This document shows, one piece after another, positions 42,098 through 49,904 of a stretch of DNA of 64,000 nt; position 1 is the first letter of the stretch; every line of letters begins with the position of its first letter. The notes under the pieces were generated by a model. That model made no database searches. It was given only the letters and a program-made list of their open reading frames with translations, and had not been told where the DNA came from. Location: positions 47,575 through 111,574 of the forward strand of contig JBAZFB010000005.1 of assembly GCA_041653595.1 (NCBI GenBank), in the 5' to 3' direction. Source of the stretch: Candidatus Omnitrophota bacterium. GTDB taxonomy: Bacteria; Omnitrophota; Gorgyraeia; Pluralincolimonadales; Pluralincolimonadaceae. The position numbers were made by a program, and so were the translations under genes.

Positions 42098-42848
42098 GGA
42101 GTTTAGGTCGCGGCTACTCGTCGGCACCGGCAAGTACGCCGATTTCGATGTAATGAAAAAAGCGCTTGAGGCATCCGGCGCCGAGATAGTCACCGTCGCG
42201 ATAAGGCGGCTCGACCTCGGCGATGCCGGCGCGAAGAAAGAAACTCTACTTGACCATATCGACAGAAATAAATATACTATATTGCCTAACACGGCAGGCT
42301 GCTACACGGCGGAGGACGCGATAAGGATAGCGCATATCGCGCGAGGGATGGGCCTGTCCGAGTTGGTAAAACTCGAGGTCATAGGCGATGAAAAGACGCT
42401 CTTCCCGGACACGGAAGCGCTGCTCGCGGCGACCAAAGTCCTCGTCAAGGAAGGTTTCACCGTCATGCCGTACACGAACGACGACCCGGTCATGGCGAAG
42501 AAGCTCGCGGACGCGGGCGCGGCGTGCGTCATGCCCCTGGCTTCTCCGATCGGTTCGGGTATGGGGATATTGAACCCCATAAATATAAGATTTATCCGGG
42601 AAGCCGTTAAAGTGCCGGTGATAGTCGACGCGGGTGTAGGCACGGCCTCGGATGTGGCGGTAGCGATGGAATTAGGTGTCGACGGCGTGCTTATGAATAC
42701 CGGCATCGCGGGGGCAAAAGACCCGGTTGGGATGGCCCGTGCTATGAGATTGGCGACCGAAGCGGGGAGATTGGCATATCTGTCGGGAAGGATAGCGATG
42801 AAGCAATACGCTTCGCCGTCGAGCCCGACAACAGGGATCATAAAATAA
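42066..42848 (+). CDS. thiG: Thiazole synthase
   Basis: This 260-residue TIM barrel has SRLLVGTGKY and the Schiff-base Lys in VKLEVIGDEKTLFPD. ASPIGSGMGILNP and VDAGVGTASDVAVAMELG form the phosphate site. ThiG forms the thiazole of thiamine from dehydroglycine, deoxyxylulose phosphate and ThiS-thiocarboxylate. The start, ATG 42066, has GGAG 6 bases upstream and overlaps the glycosylase gene by 32 bases. thiS, thiF and thiH are not in the window. No TPP riboswitch precedes it. Confidence 0.95.
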   Translation: MEDKALIIGNREFRSRLLVGTGKYADFDVMKKALEASGAEIVTVAIRRLDLGDAGAKKETLLDHIDRNKYTILPNTAGCYTAEDAIRIAHIARGMGLSELVKLEVIGDEKTLFPDTEALLAATKVLVKEGFTVMPYTNDDPVMAKKLADAGAACVMPLASPIGSGMGILNPINIRFIREAVKVPVIVDAGVGTASDVAVAMELGVDGVLMNTGIAGAKDPVGMARAMRLATEAGRLAYLSGRIAMKQYASPSSPTTGIIK

Positions 42849-42849
42849 T

Positions 42850-43299
42850 ATGGTAAGAAAAGCGCAGGTAAAGGACACAGGGCGTATACACGAGCTTATA
42901 GACTATTACGCGAAGAATAATCTGATGCTTCCCCGTGCGGAGAGCGAGATCGCGGAGAACATTAGGGATTTCTGGGTATACGAGAAAGGCAGCGTCCTGA
43001 TAGGCTGCGCCGCGCTGCATATCTTCTCGAATAAACTGGCGGAAATAAGGTCTTTGGCTGTCGATGCCGGCCACGTGAAATCAGGGATCGGTACCGGGCT
43101 GGTGAAGTCATGCCTGAAAGAAGCGCAGGATATGGGGATAAAAAGCGTTTTCGTGCTTACGCAGAAATCGGATTTCTTCAAGAGATTCGGGTTTATGCCG
43201 ATCGAGAAGAAGAAGCTGCCTCAGAAGATATGGACAGATTGCAGCATCTGCGCGAAGTTCGCGAAGTGCGATGAGATAGCATATGTCAAGGAGTTGTAA
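42850..43299 (+). CDS. argA: Short GNAT N-acetyltransferase, likely N-acetylglutamate synthase (ArgA-like)
   Basis: The 149-residue GNAT protein has the acetyl-CoA loop HVKSGIGTGLVKSCLKEA, and motif FFKRFGFMPIEKKKLPQKIW. A tail with paired cysteines (CSICAKFAKC) is seen in short ArgA-like proteins that lack the kinase-like domain. Such enzymes acetylate glutamate for arginine synthesis. The arg operon lies about 5.5 kb downstream, and the gene directly precedes leuC. A different acyl acceptor is possible. Confidence 0.75.
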   Translation: MVRKAQVKDTGRIHELIDYYAKNNLMLPRAESEIAENIRDFWVYEKGSVLIGCAALHIFSNKLAEIRSLAVDAGHVKSGIGTGLVKSCLKEAQDMGIKSVFVLTQKSDFFKRFGFMPIEKKKLPQKIWTDCSICAKFAKCDEIAYVKEL

Positions 43300-44571
43300 A
43301 TGGGATACACGATAACTGAAAAAATATTGATGGCGCATGCGGACAGGAAGTCGATATCTCCCGGCGATTTGATCGACTGCAAGGTCGACCTCTGCCTCGG
43401 CAACGATATCACCGCGCCTATAGCGATATCGGAGTTCGAGAAAGCCGGCGCAGGTAAGGTCTTCGATAATAAGAAGATAGCGCTCGTCCCTGACCACTTC
43501 TCTCCGGCGAAGGATATTAAATCCGCCGAACAGCTCAAGGTGCTCAGGGAGTTCGCGAAGAAGCATAGCATCAAGTATTATTACGAGATCGGGTGCATGG
43601 GCATCGAGCATGCGCTCCTCCCGGAAGAGGGGCTTACCATGCCCGGTGACCTTATAATCGGCGCGGATTCGCATACCTGCACATACGGCGCTGTCGGCGC
43701 GTTCTCGACAGGCGTCGGCTCGACAGACCTCGCCGCGGTATTCATAAGGGGCAGGATATGGTTTAAAGTGCCGGAGTCGATAAAATTCGTATACAGCGGA
43801 AAGCTCAATAAATGGGTCGGAGGCAAGGACCTCATACTCTACACGATAGGCGATATCGGCGTAGACGGGGCTTTGTATAAGGCGATGGAGTTCACAGGCG
43901 GCGCGATCGAGCGCCTTCCGATGGACGACCGTTTCGCGATGTGCAATATGGCCATCGAGGCCGGCGGCAAGAACGGCATCATCGCGGCCGATGGAACTAC
44001 ATTGAAATACGTGAAAGAGACTACCAAGAAATCCAAGAAGAAATGGAAAATATACAAGAGCGATAAGGACGCGCAATATAGTGAGGTAAAGGAATACGAC
44101 GTCTCGAAACTCGAGCCGATGGTATCCTTGCCGCCGTTGCCGTCCAACGCGAAGCCTGTAAGCCAGGTCAAGAACGTCAGGATCGACCAGTCGGTAATCG
44201 GCTCATGCACGAATGGCCGCATCAGCGACTTAAGGATGGCCGCGAAGGTCTTGAAGGGAAAGAAAGTCCATAAGGACGTGCGCTGCATAATCTTCCCGGC
44301 CACACAGGCGGTATATTTACAGGCGATGGACGAAGGATTGCTCGAGATATTCGTGAGATCTGGCTGCGCAGTCTCGACTCCTACGTGCGGGCCGTGTTTA
44401 GGCGGGCATATGGGGATATTGGCCGCGGGCGAGCGCTCTATCGCGACGACGAACCGCAACTTTGTCGGGCGGATGGGGCACTTGAAGTCCGAGGTCTATC
44501 TCTCGAACCCGGCTGTAGCCGCGGCTAGCGCGATAAAGGGCAGGATCGCGCATCCGGAGGAAGTAATATGA
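43300..44571 (+). CDS. leuC: 3-isopropylmalate dehydratase large subunit (short, archaeal-type)
   Basis: This 423-residue aconitase-family protein has GSCTNGR (about residue 300) and CAVSTPTCGPCLGGHMG, supplying the three 4Fe-4S cysteines. The N-terminal half has GADSHTCTYGAVGAF. Length and the separate small subunit fit the LeuC2/HacA type. It isomerises 2- to 3-isopropylmalate in leucine synthesis; homoaconitase is the family alternative. GGAG precedes the ATG. leuD overlaps by 4 bases. leuA is not in the window. Confidence 0.93.
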   Translation: MGYTITEKILMAHADRKSISPGDLIDCKVDLCLGNDITAPIAISEFEKAGAGKVFDNKKIALVPDHFSPAKDIKSAEQLKVLREFAKKHSIKYYYEIGCMGIEHALLPEEGLTMPGDLIIGADSHTCTYGAVGAFSTGVGSTDLAAVFIRGRIWFKVPESIKFVYSGKLNKWVGGKDLILYTIGDIGVDGALYKAMEFTGGAIERLPMDDRFAMCNMAIEAGGKNGIIAADGTTLKYVKETTKKSKKKWKIYKSDKDAQYSEVKEYDVSKLEPMVSLPPLPSNAKPVSQVKNVRIDQSVIGSCTNGRISDLRMAAKVLKGKKVHKDVRCIIFPATQAVYLQAMDEGLLEIFVRSGCAVSTPTCGPCLGGHMGILAAGERSIATTNRNFVGRMGHLKSEVYLSNPAVAAASAIKGRIAHPEEVI

Positions 44572-45059
44572 TACTCAAAGGGAAGACCTGGAAATTCGGA
44601 AATGACATAAATACAGATGAGATAATTCCGGCGAAGTACCTTGTTTCGGTTGACCCAAAGGTGCTCGGGGAGAATTGCATGGACGGTATAACCCCCGGGT
44701 TTTCTAAGAAGATCTCTGCCGGCGATATTATAGTGGGCGGCAAGAACTTCGGCTGCGGCTCGAGCCGTGAGCACGCGCCGCTCGCGATAAAAGGAAGCGG
44801 CATTTCGTGCGTCATCGCGGACAGCTTCGCGAGGATATTCTACAGGAACAGCATAAACATCGGCCTCCCGATATTTGAATGCCCGGAGGCCGCGAAGTCA
44901 ATAGAAGAAGGCGACGAAGTGGAAGTCGACGCCTCGACAGGGTTGATAAGGAACCTCACAAAAAACAAGAAGTACCAGGCGAAGCCGATGCCCGCGTTCA
45001 TGCAGGAGCTTATCGGGGCGGGCGGGCTCATGAAATGGGTGGTCAAGAAAAATGGGTAA
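44568..45059 (+). CDS. leuD: 3-isopropylmalate dehydratase small subunit
   Basis: The 163-residue swivel domain has KFGNDINTDEIIPAKYL and the substrate motif KNFGCGSSREHAPLAIKGSG, both diagnostic. It completes the LeuCD enzyme. It overlaps leuC by 4 bases and leuB by 8. Size matches the short archaeal-type small subunit. Confidence 0.94.
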   Translation: MILKGKTWKFGNDINTDEIIPAKYLVSVDPKVLGENCMDGITPGFSKKISAGDIIVGGKNFGCGSSREHAPLAIKGSGISCVIADSFARIFYRNSINIGLPIFECPEAAKSIEEGDEVEVDASTGLIRNLTKNKKYQAKPMPAFMQELIGAGGLMKWVVKKNG

Positions 45060-46107
45060 TTACAGGATAGCGGTCATACCCGGCGACGGGACAGGGCCGG
45101 AAGTGATAAACGAAGGACTTAAGGTCTTAAAAGCCGCAAGCGATAAGTTCGGCTTCAAATACGAGACGAAGGTATTCGATTTCAGCGGCGAACGCTACCT
45201 GAGGACAGGAAAGACCGTCGAGGATAAAGATGTCGAGGAGCTCAGGAAATATAACGCGATCTATCTCGGCGCTGTCGGGCATCCTGATGTAAAGCCAGGC
45301 ATCCTCGAACAGCAGGTCCTTCTTAAATTGCGGTTTTCGCTAGACCAGTATATAAACCTCCGCCCGGTAAAGCTCTATAACTCGGCATACTGCCCGCTCA
45401 AGGACAAGAAACCGGAGGATATAGATTTTGTCGTCGTGCGAGAGAATTCGGAAGGCCTCTACAAGGGGATGGGCGAGTTCCAGAAGAAAGGGTCTGATGA
45501 AGAGGTGGCTATACAGATCTCTTATAACACCCGCAAGGGCGTCGAGCGCTGTATCCGTTACGCTTTCGAGTTATGCAAGAAGCGCAACAGGAAAAATAGG
45601 CTTACGCTCTGCGGAAAGACGAACGTCCTGACTTACGCCTGGGACTTATGGCAGAGGACGTTCAACGAGGTCGCGAAAGAGTTTCCCGAGGTCAAGACAG
45701 ATTACGCGCATGTCGACGCGACTACGATGTGGTTCGTCAAGAACCCGGAATGGTTCGACGTCATCGTGACAGACAACCTCTTCGGAGATATCATAACCGA
45801 CCTCGGCGCGATGATACAGGGCGGTATGGGTATCGCGGCCGGCGGGAACATCAACCCGAAGGGCGTATCGATGTTCGAGCCGATAGGCGGCTCAGCCCCG
45901 AAATACACGGGCCAGAACGTAATCAACCCCTTGGCCGCTATCTGCGCCGGCGGGATGATGCTCGAAAACCTCGGCGAGGAAAAAGCCGGAAAGGCGATAG
46001 AGGACGCGGTCATAAAGGTCGTGAACACGAAATTGAAGTCTCTCGCTGCCGGTAAAATGGGTTATTCAACAAGCGAAGTCGGCGATATGGTCGCCGTAAT
46101 GATATAA
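45052..46107 (+). CDS. leuB: 3-isopropylmalate dehydrogenase-like enzyme (tartrate/malate-dehydrogenase-like branch)
   Basis: This is a 351-residue beta-decarboxylating dehydrogenase with PGDGTGPEV, VRENSEGLYKGMG, the catalytic Lys region LCGKTNVLTYA and NLFGDIITDLGAMIQGG. FEPIGGSAPKYTG contacts NAD. The substrate loop reads LLKLRFSLDQYINLRPVKLY; the DQYxNLRPV form is common in tartrate/D-malate dehydrogenases and in a LeuB branch of some uncommon phyla. Genetic context (leuC, leuD) supports 3-isopropylmalate. Isocitrate or homoisocitrate are alternatives. Confidence 0.88.
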   Translation: MGNYRIAVIPGDGTGPEVINEGLKVLKAASDKFGFKYETKVFDFSGERYLRTGKTVEDKDVEELRKYNAIYLGAVGHPDVKPGILEQQVLLKLRFSLDQYINLRPVKLYNSAYCPLKDKKPEDIDFVVVRENSEGLYKGMGEFQKKGSDEEVAIQISYNTRKGVERCIRYAFELCKKRNRKNRLTLCGKTNVLTYAWDLWQRTFNEVAKEFPEVKTDYAHVDATTMWFVKNPEWFDVIVTDNLFGDIITDLGAMIQGGMGIAAGGNINPKGVSMFEPIGGSAPKYTGQNVINPLAAICAGGMMLENLGEEKAGKAIEDAVIKVVNTKLKSLAAGKMGYSTSEVGDMVAVMI

Positions 46108-46118
46108 GGGTTAAAGAA

Positions 46119-47150
46119 ATGAAAAGAAAAAGTAAATATAATGTAGTCGTTGTCGGAGTAGGTGTCGTAGGGATAGAGATGCTGCGCGTATTGCGCCAGC
46201 GGAATTTCCCGGTAGGAGACCTGCGGGTTTTGGCGCGCAGCGAAAGGGAGATAACCGTTGACGGAGAAAAATACTCTGTCCGGGCGATCTCACCTGAGGC
46301 GTTTGACGGGATGGACATAGCGCTTTTTGCCGGAACTGAGGGCGAGAAGGGCGCGGCTGTCACTTATGCCCCTGAGGCGGTAAAGAGGGGTTGCATCGTC
46401 ATAGATAACGGCGCCGATTTCAGGATGGACCCGAAAGTCCCCTTGGTCGTACCGGAAGTTAACGCCGCCGACGTCAAAAAGCATAAAGGGATAATCGCGA
46501 ACCCGAACTGTTCGACCATACAGATGGTCGTAGCGCTTAACCCGATCCACAAAAAGGTCGGGATAAAGAGGATAATCGTCACTACCCTGCAGGCGTCATC
46601 CGGCGCCGGAAAGAGCGCGGTAGATCAGTTGAAAGCAGAGGCGGCGGCGATCCACGCGAGCAGATACGAGAATATACACGTAGACGTCGAGCGCTCGATG
46701 CCGCAGCAGCTGGCATATAACGTCTTTCCACACATCGGCAGTTTCGTTGAATGTGATTATACCAACGAGGAGTGGAAGCTTGTCAACGAGACCCATAAGA
46801 TAATGCACGCGGATAAGATAAAGATCTCCGCGACCACCGTGAGGGTGCCTGTCAGGACCGGCCATTCCGAATCTGTATATATAGAGACAGGGAAACCGAT
46901 AAGCCCGGATAAGGTCAGGGCGCTCCTTTCGAGTTCGCCGGGCATCATAGTCGAGGATGACCCCAAGAAAGGCCTTTATCCCATGCCCAAGGACGCTGAG
47001 GGAAGGGATGAAACCTTTGTTGGCCGCATCCGCTCCGATTGTTTCGTAAAGAACGGGCTGTGGCTGTGGGTCGTAGCGGATAACCTGCGCAAGGGCGCCG
47101 CTACCAACGCGGTCCAGATCGCCGAATGCGTAATATCCTACTCAAAATAG
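46119..47150 (+). CDS. asd: Aspartate-semialdehyde dehydrogenase
   Basis: The 343-residue enzyme has a Rossmann start VVVVGVGVVGIEMLRVL and the catalytic Cys in NPNCSTIQM. SSGAGKSAVDQL and the active His in VPVRTGHSESVYIE follow. It reduces aspartyl phosphate to the semialdehyde that feeds lysine and threonine/methionine. The dap genes lie 10 kb downstream in the same cluster. The glycine loop (GVGVVGIE) is a little unusual next to the common GATGxVG. truA overlaps by 25 bases. Confidence 0.93.
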   Translation: MKRKSKYNVVVVGVGVVGIEMLRVLRQRNFPVGDLRVLARSEREITVDGEKYSVRAISPEAFDGMDIALFAGTEGEKGAAVTYAPEAVKRGCIVIDNGADFRMDPKVPLVVPEVNAADVKKHKGIIANPNCSTIQMVVALNPIHKKVGIKRIIVTTLQASSGAGKSAVDQLKAEAAAIHASRYENIHVDVERSMPQQLAYNVFPHIGSFVECDYTNEEWKLVNETHKIMHADKIKISATTVRVPVRTGHSESVYIETGKPISPDKVRALLSSSPGIIVEDDPKKGLYPMPKDAEGRDETFVGRIRSDCFVKNGLWLWVVADNLRKGAATNAVQIAECVISYSK

Positions 47151-47860
47151 AATACGACGGCACCGATTACGCCGGTTGGCAGTCGCAGAAGAACGCAAAG
47201 AGCATACAGGATACTATAGAAGCCGCGCTTAATCGGATAACAGGCCGTAAAGCGCGGCTTATCTCTTGCGGGAGGACCGACTCCGGCGTCCACGCGTTAA
47301 GCCTGTTCGCGAATTTTAAGACCGAATCGAAGATCCCGCCCTTCAAGCTGCAGAGGGCGCTCAACAGCGTCCTGCCCAAGGATATAGCGATAAAGGAAGC
47401 GAAAGAAGCCCCGCTTAAATTCAATTCAAGGTTCGACGCTAAGTCTAAACTATACCGCTACACTATAATGAACGGCTCATCCCGGTCCGCGATCTCCGGG
47501 AATTTTACAGTTTATCTTCCTTATAAGCTTAATGTCGCATTGATGAAAAAAGAAGCGAAGGTCCTCGCGGGAAAGCATGACTTCAAATCGTTCCAGGCCG
47601 CGGACAGGGTTGAACGCTCCTCGGTCCGCACTATAAAGAAACTTGATATAAAAAAGAAGGGCGAGGCTATAATTATTGATATCGAGGCAGACGGATTTTT
47701 GTATAATATGGTAAGGAATATCGCCGGGACGTTGGTAGATATCGGCCGCGGAAAGCTTCCGGCAGGGAGCATGGTCCGTATCCTTAAAGCAAAGGATAGG
47801 GAACTTGCCGGTGAGACAGCCCCGGCGAAGGGGTTGTGCCTCATTGAGGTAAAATATTAG
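47126..47860 (+). CDS. truA: tRNA pseudouridine synthase A
   Basis: This 244-residue enzyme has IEYDGTDYAGWQSQKN and the catalytic Asp in CGRTDSGVHAL. KFNSRFDAKSKLYRYTI and FLYNMVRNIAGTLVDIGRGK are the other family motifs. It makes pseudouridine at positions 38-40 of tRNA anticodon arms. It starts 25 bases inside asd, so it is translationally coupled. The rplM promoter follows. Confidence 0.95.
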   Translation: MRNILLKIEYDGTDYAGWQSQKNAKSIQDTIEAALNRITGRKARLISCGRTDSGVHALSLFANFKTESKIPPFKLQRALNSVLPKDIAIKEAKEAPLKFNSRFDAKSKLYRYTIMNGSSRSAISGNFTVYLPYKLNVALMKKEAKVLAGKHDFKSFQAADRVERSSVRTIKKLDIKKKGEAIIIDIEADGFLYNMVRNIAGTLVDIGRGKLPAGSMVRILKAKDRELAGETAPAKGLCLIEVKY

Positions 47861-47880
47861 CGGATTGGACTAATTTTCCC

Positions 47881-47908
47881 TTGACATTCCCTCGTATTAT
47901 GTTATAAT
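47881..47908 (+). promoter_or_regulatory. Consensus sigma70-like promoter for rplM-rpsI
   Basis: Perfect TTGACA (47881-47886) and perfect TATAAT (47903-47908) are 16 bases apart, the best match in the window. Transcription would start near 47915. The leader is about 34 bases and holds TGAGGAAGG (47934-47942) before ATG 47949. It suits highly expressed ribosomal protein genes. Confidence 0.88.
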
Positions 47909-47948
47909 TCTTACTTCTTGGTGTTTACCTATCTGAGGAAGGCCTAAA

Positions 47949-48368
47949 ATGGTGAAAAAGGAAGAAAAAATATCGGAAAAATGGTTTATAGTCGATGCCG
48001 AAGGCAAGATCCTGGGAAGGGTCGCCGTGGCTGTCGCGCGCGTACTTTCGGGCAAAAATAAGCCCACGTACCGCAGGGATTTCAATACCGGCGACGGGGT
48101 AGTCGTCGTGAACGCCGCAAAGATAAAAGTGACCGGCAATAAGCTGAAGGCAAAAGAATATGACTGGTATTCGGGCTATCCCGGCGGCAGGAGATCCGAG
48201 ATGTTAGGGGATCTGCTCGTGAGGAAGCCGGAATACGTCATTACCCACGCGGTGAAAGGCATGCTGCCGAAGAACAAGGTCGGGAAGAGCGCGTTGGGCA
48301 AATTGAAAGTATTCGCGGGCAAGGAACATAACATGGCGGCCCAGAAACCCGAACCTTTAAAGGTATAA
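47949..48368 (+). CDS. rplM: 50S ribosomal protein L13
   Basis: The 139-residue protein has WFIVDAEGKILGRVAVAVAR and GDGVVVVNAAKIKVTGNK. HAVKGMLPKNKVGKSALGKL is the L13 signature. It is an early-assembly protein of the large subunit. rpsI follows after 12 bases, the universal L13-S9 pairing. Length is normal. Confidence 0.97.
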   Translation: MVKKEEKISEKWFIVDAEGKILGRVAVAVARVLSGKNKPTYRRDFNTGDGVVVVNAAKIKVTGNKLKAKEYDWYSGYPGGRRSEMLGDLLVRKPEYVITHAVKGMLPKNKVGKSALGKLKVFAGKEHNMAAQKPEPLKV

Positions 48369-48380
48369 TACAGGAGCGAA

Positions 48381-48776
48381 ATGGAAGCGCAGGCATTATT
48401 TTTAGGTACAGGAAGAAGGAAAGAGTCGACGGCCAGGGTCATATTGAAACCCGGCTCAGGCCAGTTCGTCGTCAATAAAAGGACTATCGATGATTATTTT
48501 CCGAGGGAGACGCTTAGGGGCATCCTCAGGGAACCGCTTGAAGCGACACAGACCGCGGCCAAATACGACATTTTTGTGAATGTCGCAGGCGGCGGCGTCG
48601 CAAGCCAGGCTGGCGCTGTGCGTTTGGGCATAGCCCGCGCCTTGCTCAAGGCGGATGCTACTTTCCGTTCCGTTCTCCGCGGCAAAGGCCTTTTGACCCG
48701 CGATCCGCGCATGAAGGAACGTAAAAAGTACGGACAAAAAGGAGCCCGCAGCCATTTCCAGTGGACTAAACGTTAG
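48381..48776 (+). CDS. rpsI: 30S ribosomal protein S9
   Basis: The 131-residue protein has FLGTGRRKESTARVILKPG and GGGVASQAGAVRLGIARALL. It ends in the basic GARSHFQWTKR, the conserved C-terminal tail that reaches the P-site tRNA. It ends at a TAG 25 bases before the terminator arm. Typical length. Confidence 0.97.
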   Translation: MEAQALFLGTGRRKESTARVILKPGSGQFVVNKRTIDDYFPRETLRGILREPLEATQTAAKYDIFVNVAGGGVASQAGAVRLGIARALLKADATFRSVLRGKGLLTRDPRMKERKKYGQKGARSHFQWTKR

Positions 48777-48801
48777 CACCTTATTTATATAAGGCAAAAT
48801 T

Positions 48802-48848
48802 ACGCCTATTCCGACGGAAACAGCTTGACGGAATAGGCGTTTTTATTT
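48802..48848 (+). terminator. Intrinsic terminator after rpsI
   Basis: ACGCCTATTCCG (48802-48813) pairs perfectly with CGGAATAGGCGT (48829-48840): a 12-bp stem with a 15-base loop, followed by TTTTATTTT. A smaller palindrome, CCTTAT-TTAT-ATAAGG (48779-48794), sits just before it. The right arm overlaps the -35 box of the argC promoter. Confidence 0.9.
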
Positions 48849-48854
48849 TATAAT
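48825..48854 (+). promoter_or_regulatory. Sigma70-like promoter for the arg operon, overlapping the rpsI terminator
   Basis: TTGACG (48825-48830) lies in the loop and right arm of the terminator hairpin. A perfect TATAAT (48849-48854) follows after 18 bases, using the end of the T-rich tail. Transcription would start near 48861, giving a leader of about 15 bases with GAAAGGG (48862-48868) before ATG 48876. Confidence 0.75.
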
Positions 48855-48875
48855 CTAATGACGAAAGGGAATAAA

Positions 48876-49904
48876 ATGGCAAAAGAAAAACTTAAAGTAG
48901 CGGTGGTCGGCGCGACCGGTTATGCCGGCTGCGAGCTGATAAAGATACTGCTGGTCCATCCGGAGGTAACGATAACTTCGGTAAGCGGCAAGGTTGAGAA
49001 GGCCGAGAAGATATCGGAGATATTCCCGCTATTCAAAGGCCGGCTTGGCCTTGTATGCGGCAATGTCGACGTTCCGGCCATATCGAAGGCGGCAGACCTG
49101 ATATTCCTGGCGCTTCCGCATAAGGTCTCGATGCTCTTCGTCCCTGATTTTTTGAAGGCGGGAAAGAAGGTCGTCGACCTGAGCGCGGATTACAGGCTCA
49201 AAGATACAGGCGTATACGAGAAATGGTACGGCGCGAAACACACGAGCGTGGAGCTGCTTAAGGAAGCGGTATACGGGCTTCCGGAACTTCATAAGAAAGA
49301 GATAGAAAAGTCCAAGTTCATAGCGAACCCGGGATGTTATCCGACCGGCTCGATACTCGGAAGCGCCCCGTTGGTGAGTAAAGGCCTCGTCGATACGGAC
49401 CAGATCATCGTCGACTCGAAATCCGGCGTTACCGGGGCAGGCAGGGCGGCTTCGCTGGCGCTTAATTTCGCGGAATTAAACGAGAACTTCAAGGCATACA
49501 AGATAAACCAGCACCAGCATATGCCTGAGATAGACCAGGAGCTTTCTATCGCGGCGGGCTCGAAGATAGGCGTCACGTTCACCCCGCATCTGGTGCCGAT
49601 GAACAAAGGGATACTCTCGACGATATATTTCACGCTGAAGAAAGAGGCGACCACCGCAGAGCTGCTGTCGCTTTATAAACAGTTCTACAAAGGCGCGCCG
49701 TTCGTCAGGGTGCTGGATGAGGGCATATTCCCGGAGACGAAGCACGTCTACAGCACGAACTTTTGCGATATCGGTATAAAAACGGCGGGAAAGCGGGTTA
49801 TAGTGATCACCGCGATAGATAACCTTTGGAAAGGCGCCGCATCGCAGGCGGTCCAGAACATGAATTTGATGATGGGATTCGGCGAAACTGCGGGCCTTAT
49901 TTAA
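48876..49904 (+). CDS. argC: N-acetyl-gamma-glutamyl-phosphate reductase
   Basis: I start at ATG 48876, not 48858, because the predicted transcript starts near 48861 and GAAAGGG lies 7 bases upstream of 48876. The 342-residue enzyme has VAVVGATGYAGCELIKIL, the catalytic Cys in NPGCYPTGSILG, SGVTGAGRAAS and KINQHQHMPEI. It carries out the third step of arginine synthesis, reducing N-acetylglutamyl phosphate. The TAA overlaps the argJ ATG. Confidence 0.96.
   Translation: MAKEKLKVAVVGATGYAGCELIKILLVHPEVTITSVSGKVEKAEKISEIFPLFKGRLGLVCGNVDVPAISKAADLIFLALPHKVSMLFVPDFLKAGKKVVDLSADYRLKDTGVYEKWYGAKHTSVELLKEAVYGLPELHKKEIEKSKFIANPGCYPTGSILGSAPLVSKGLVDTDQIIVDSKSGVTGAGRAASLALNFAELNENFKAYKINQHQHMPEIDQELSIAAGSKIGVTFTPHLVPMNKGILSTIYFTLKKEATTAELLSLYKQFYKGAPFVRVLDEGIFPETKHVYSTNFCDIGIKTAGKRVIVITAIDNLWKGAASQAVQNMNLMMGFGETAGLI

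Noticed and set aside
43108..44076. 322-residue open frame on the - strand opposite leuC and the GNAT gene
   Set aside because: It spans two clear + strand genes and shows no recognisable motif; long antisense frames are expected with this codon usage.
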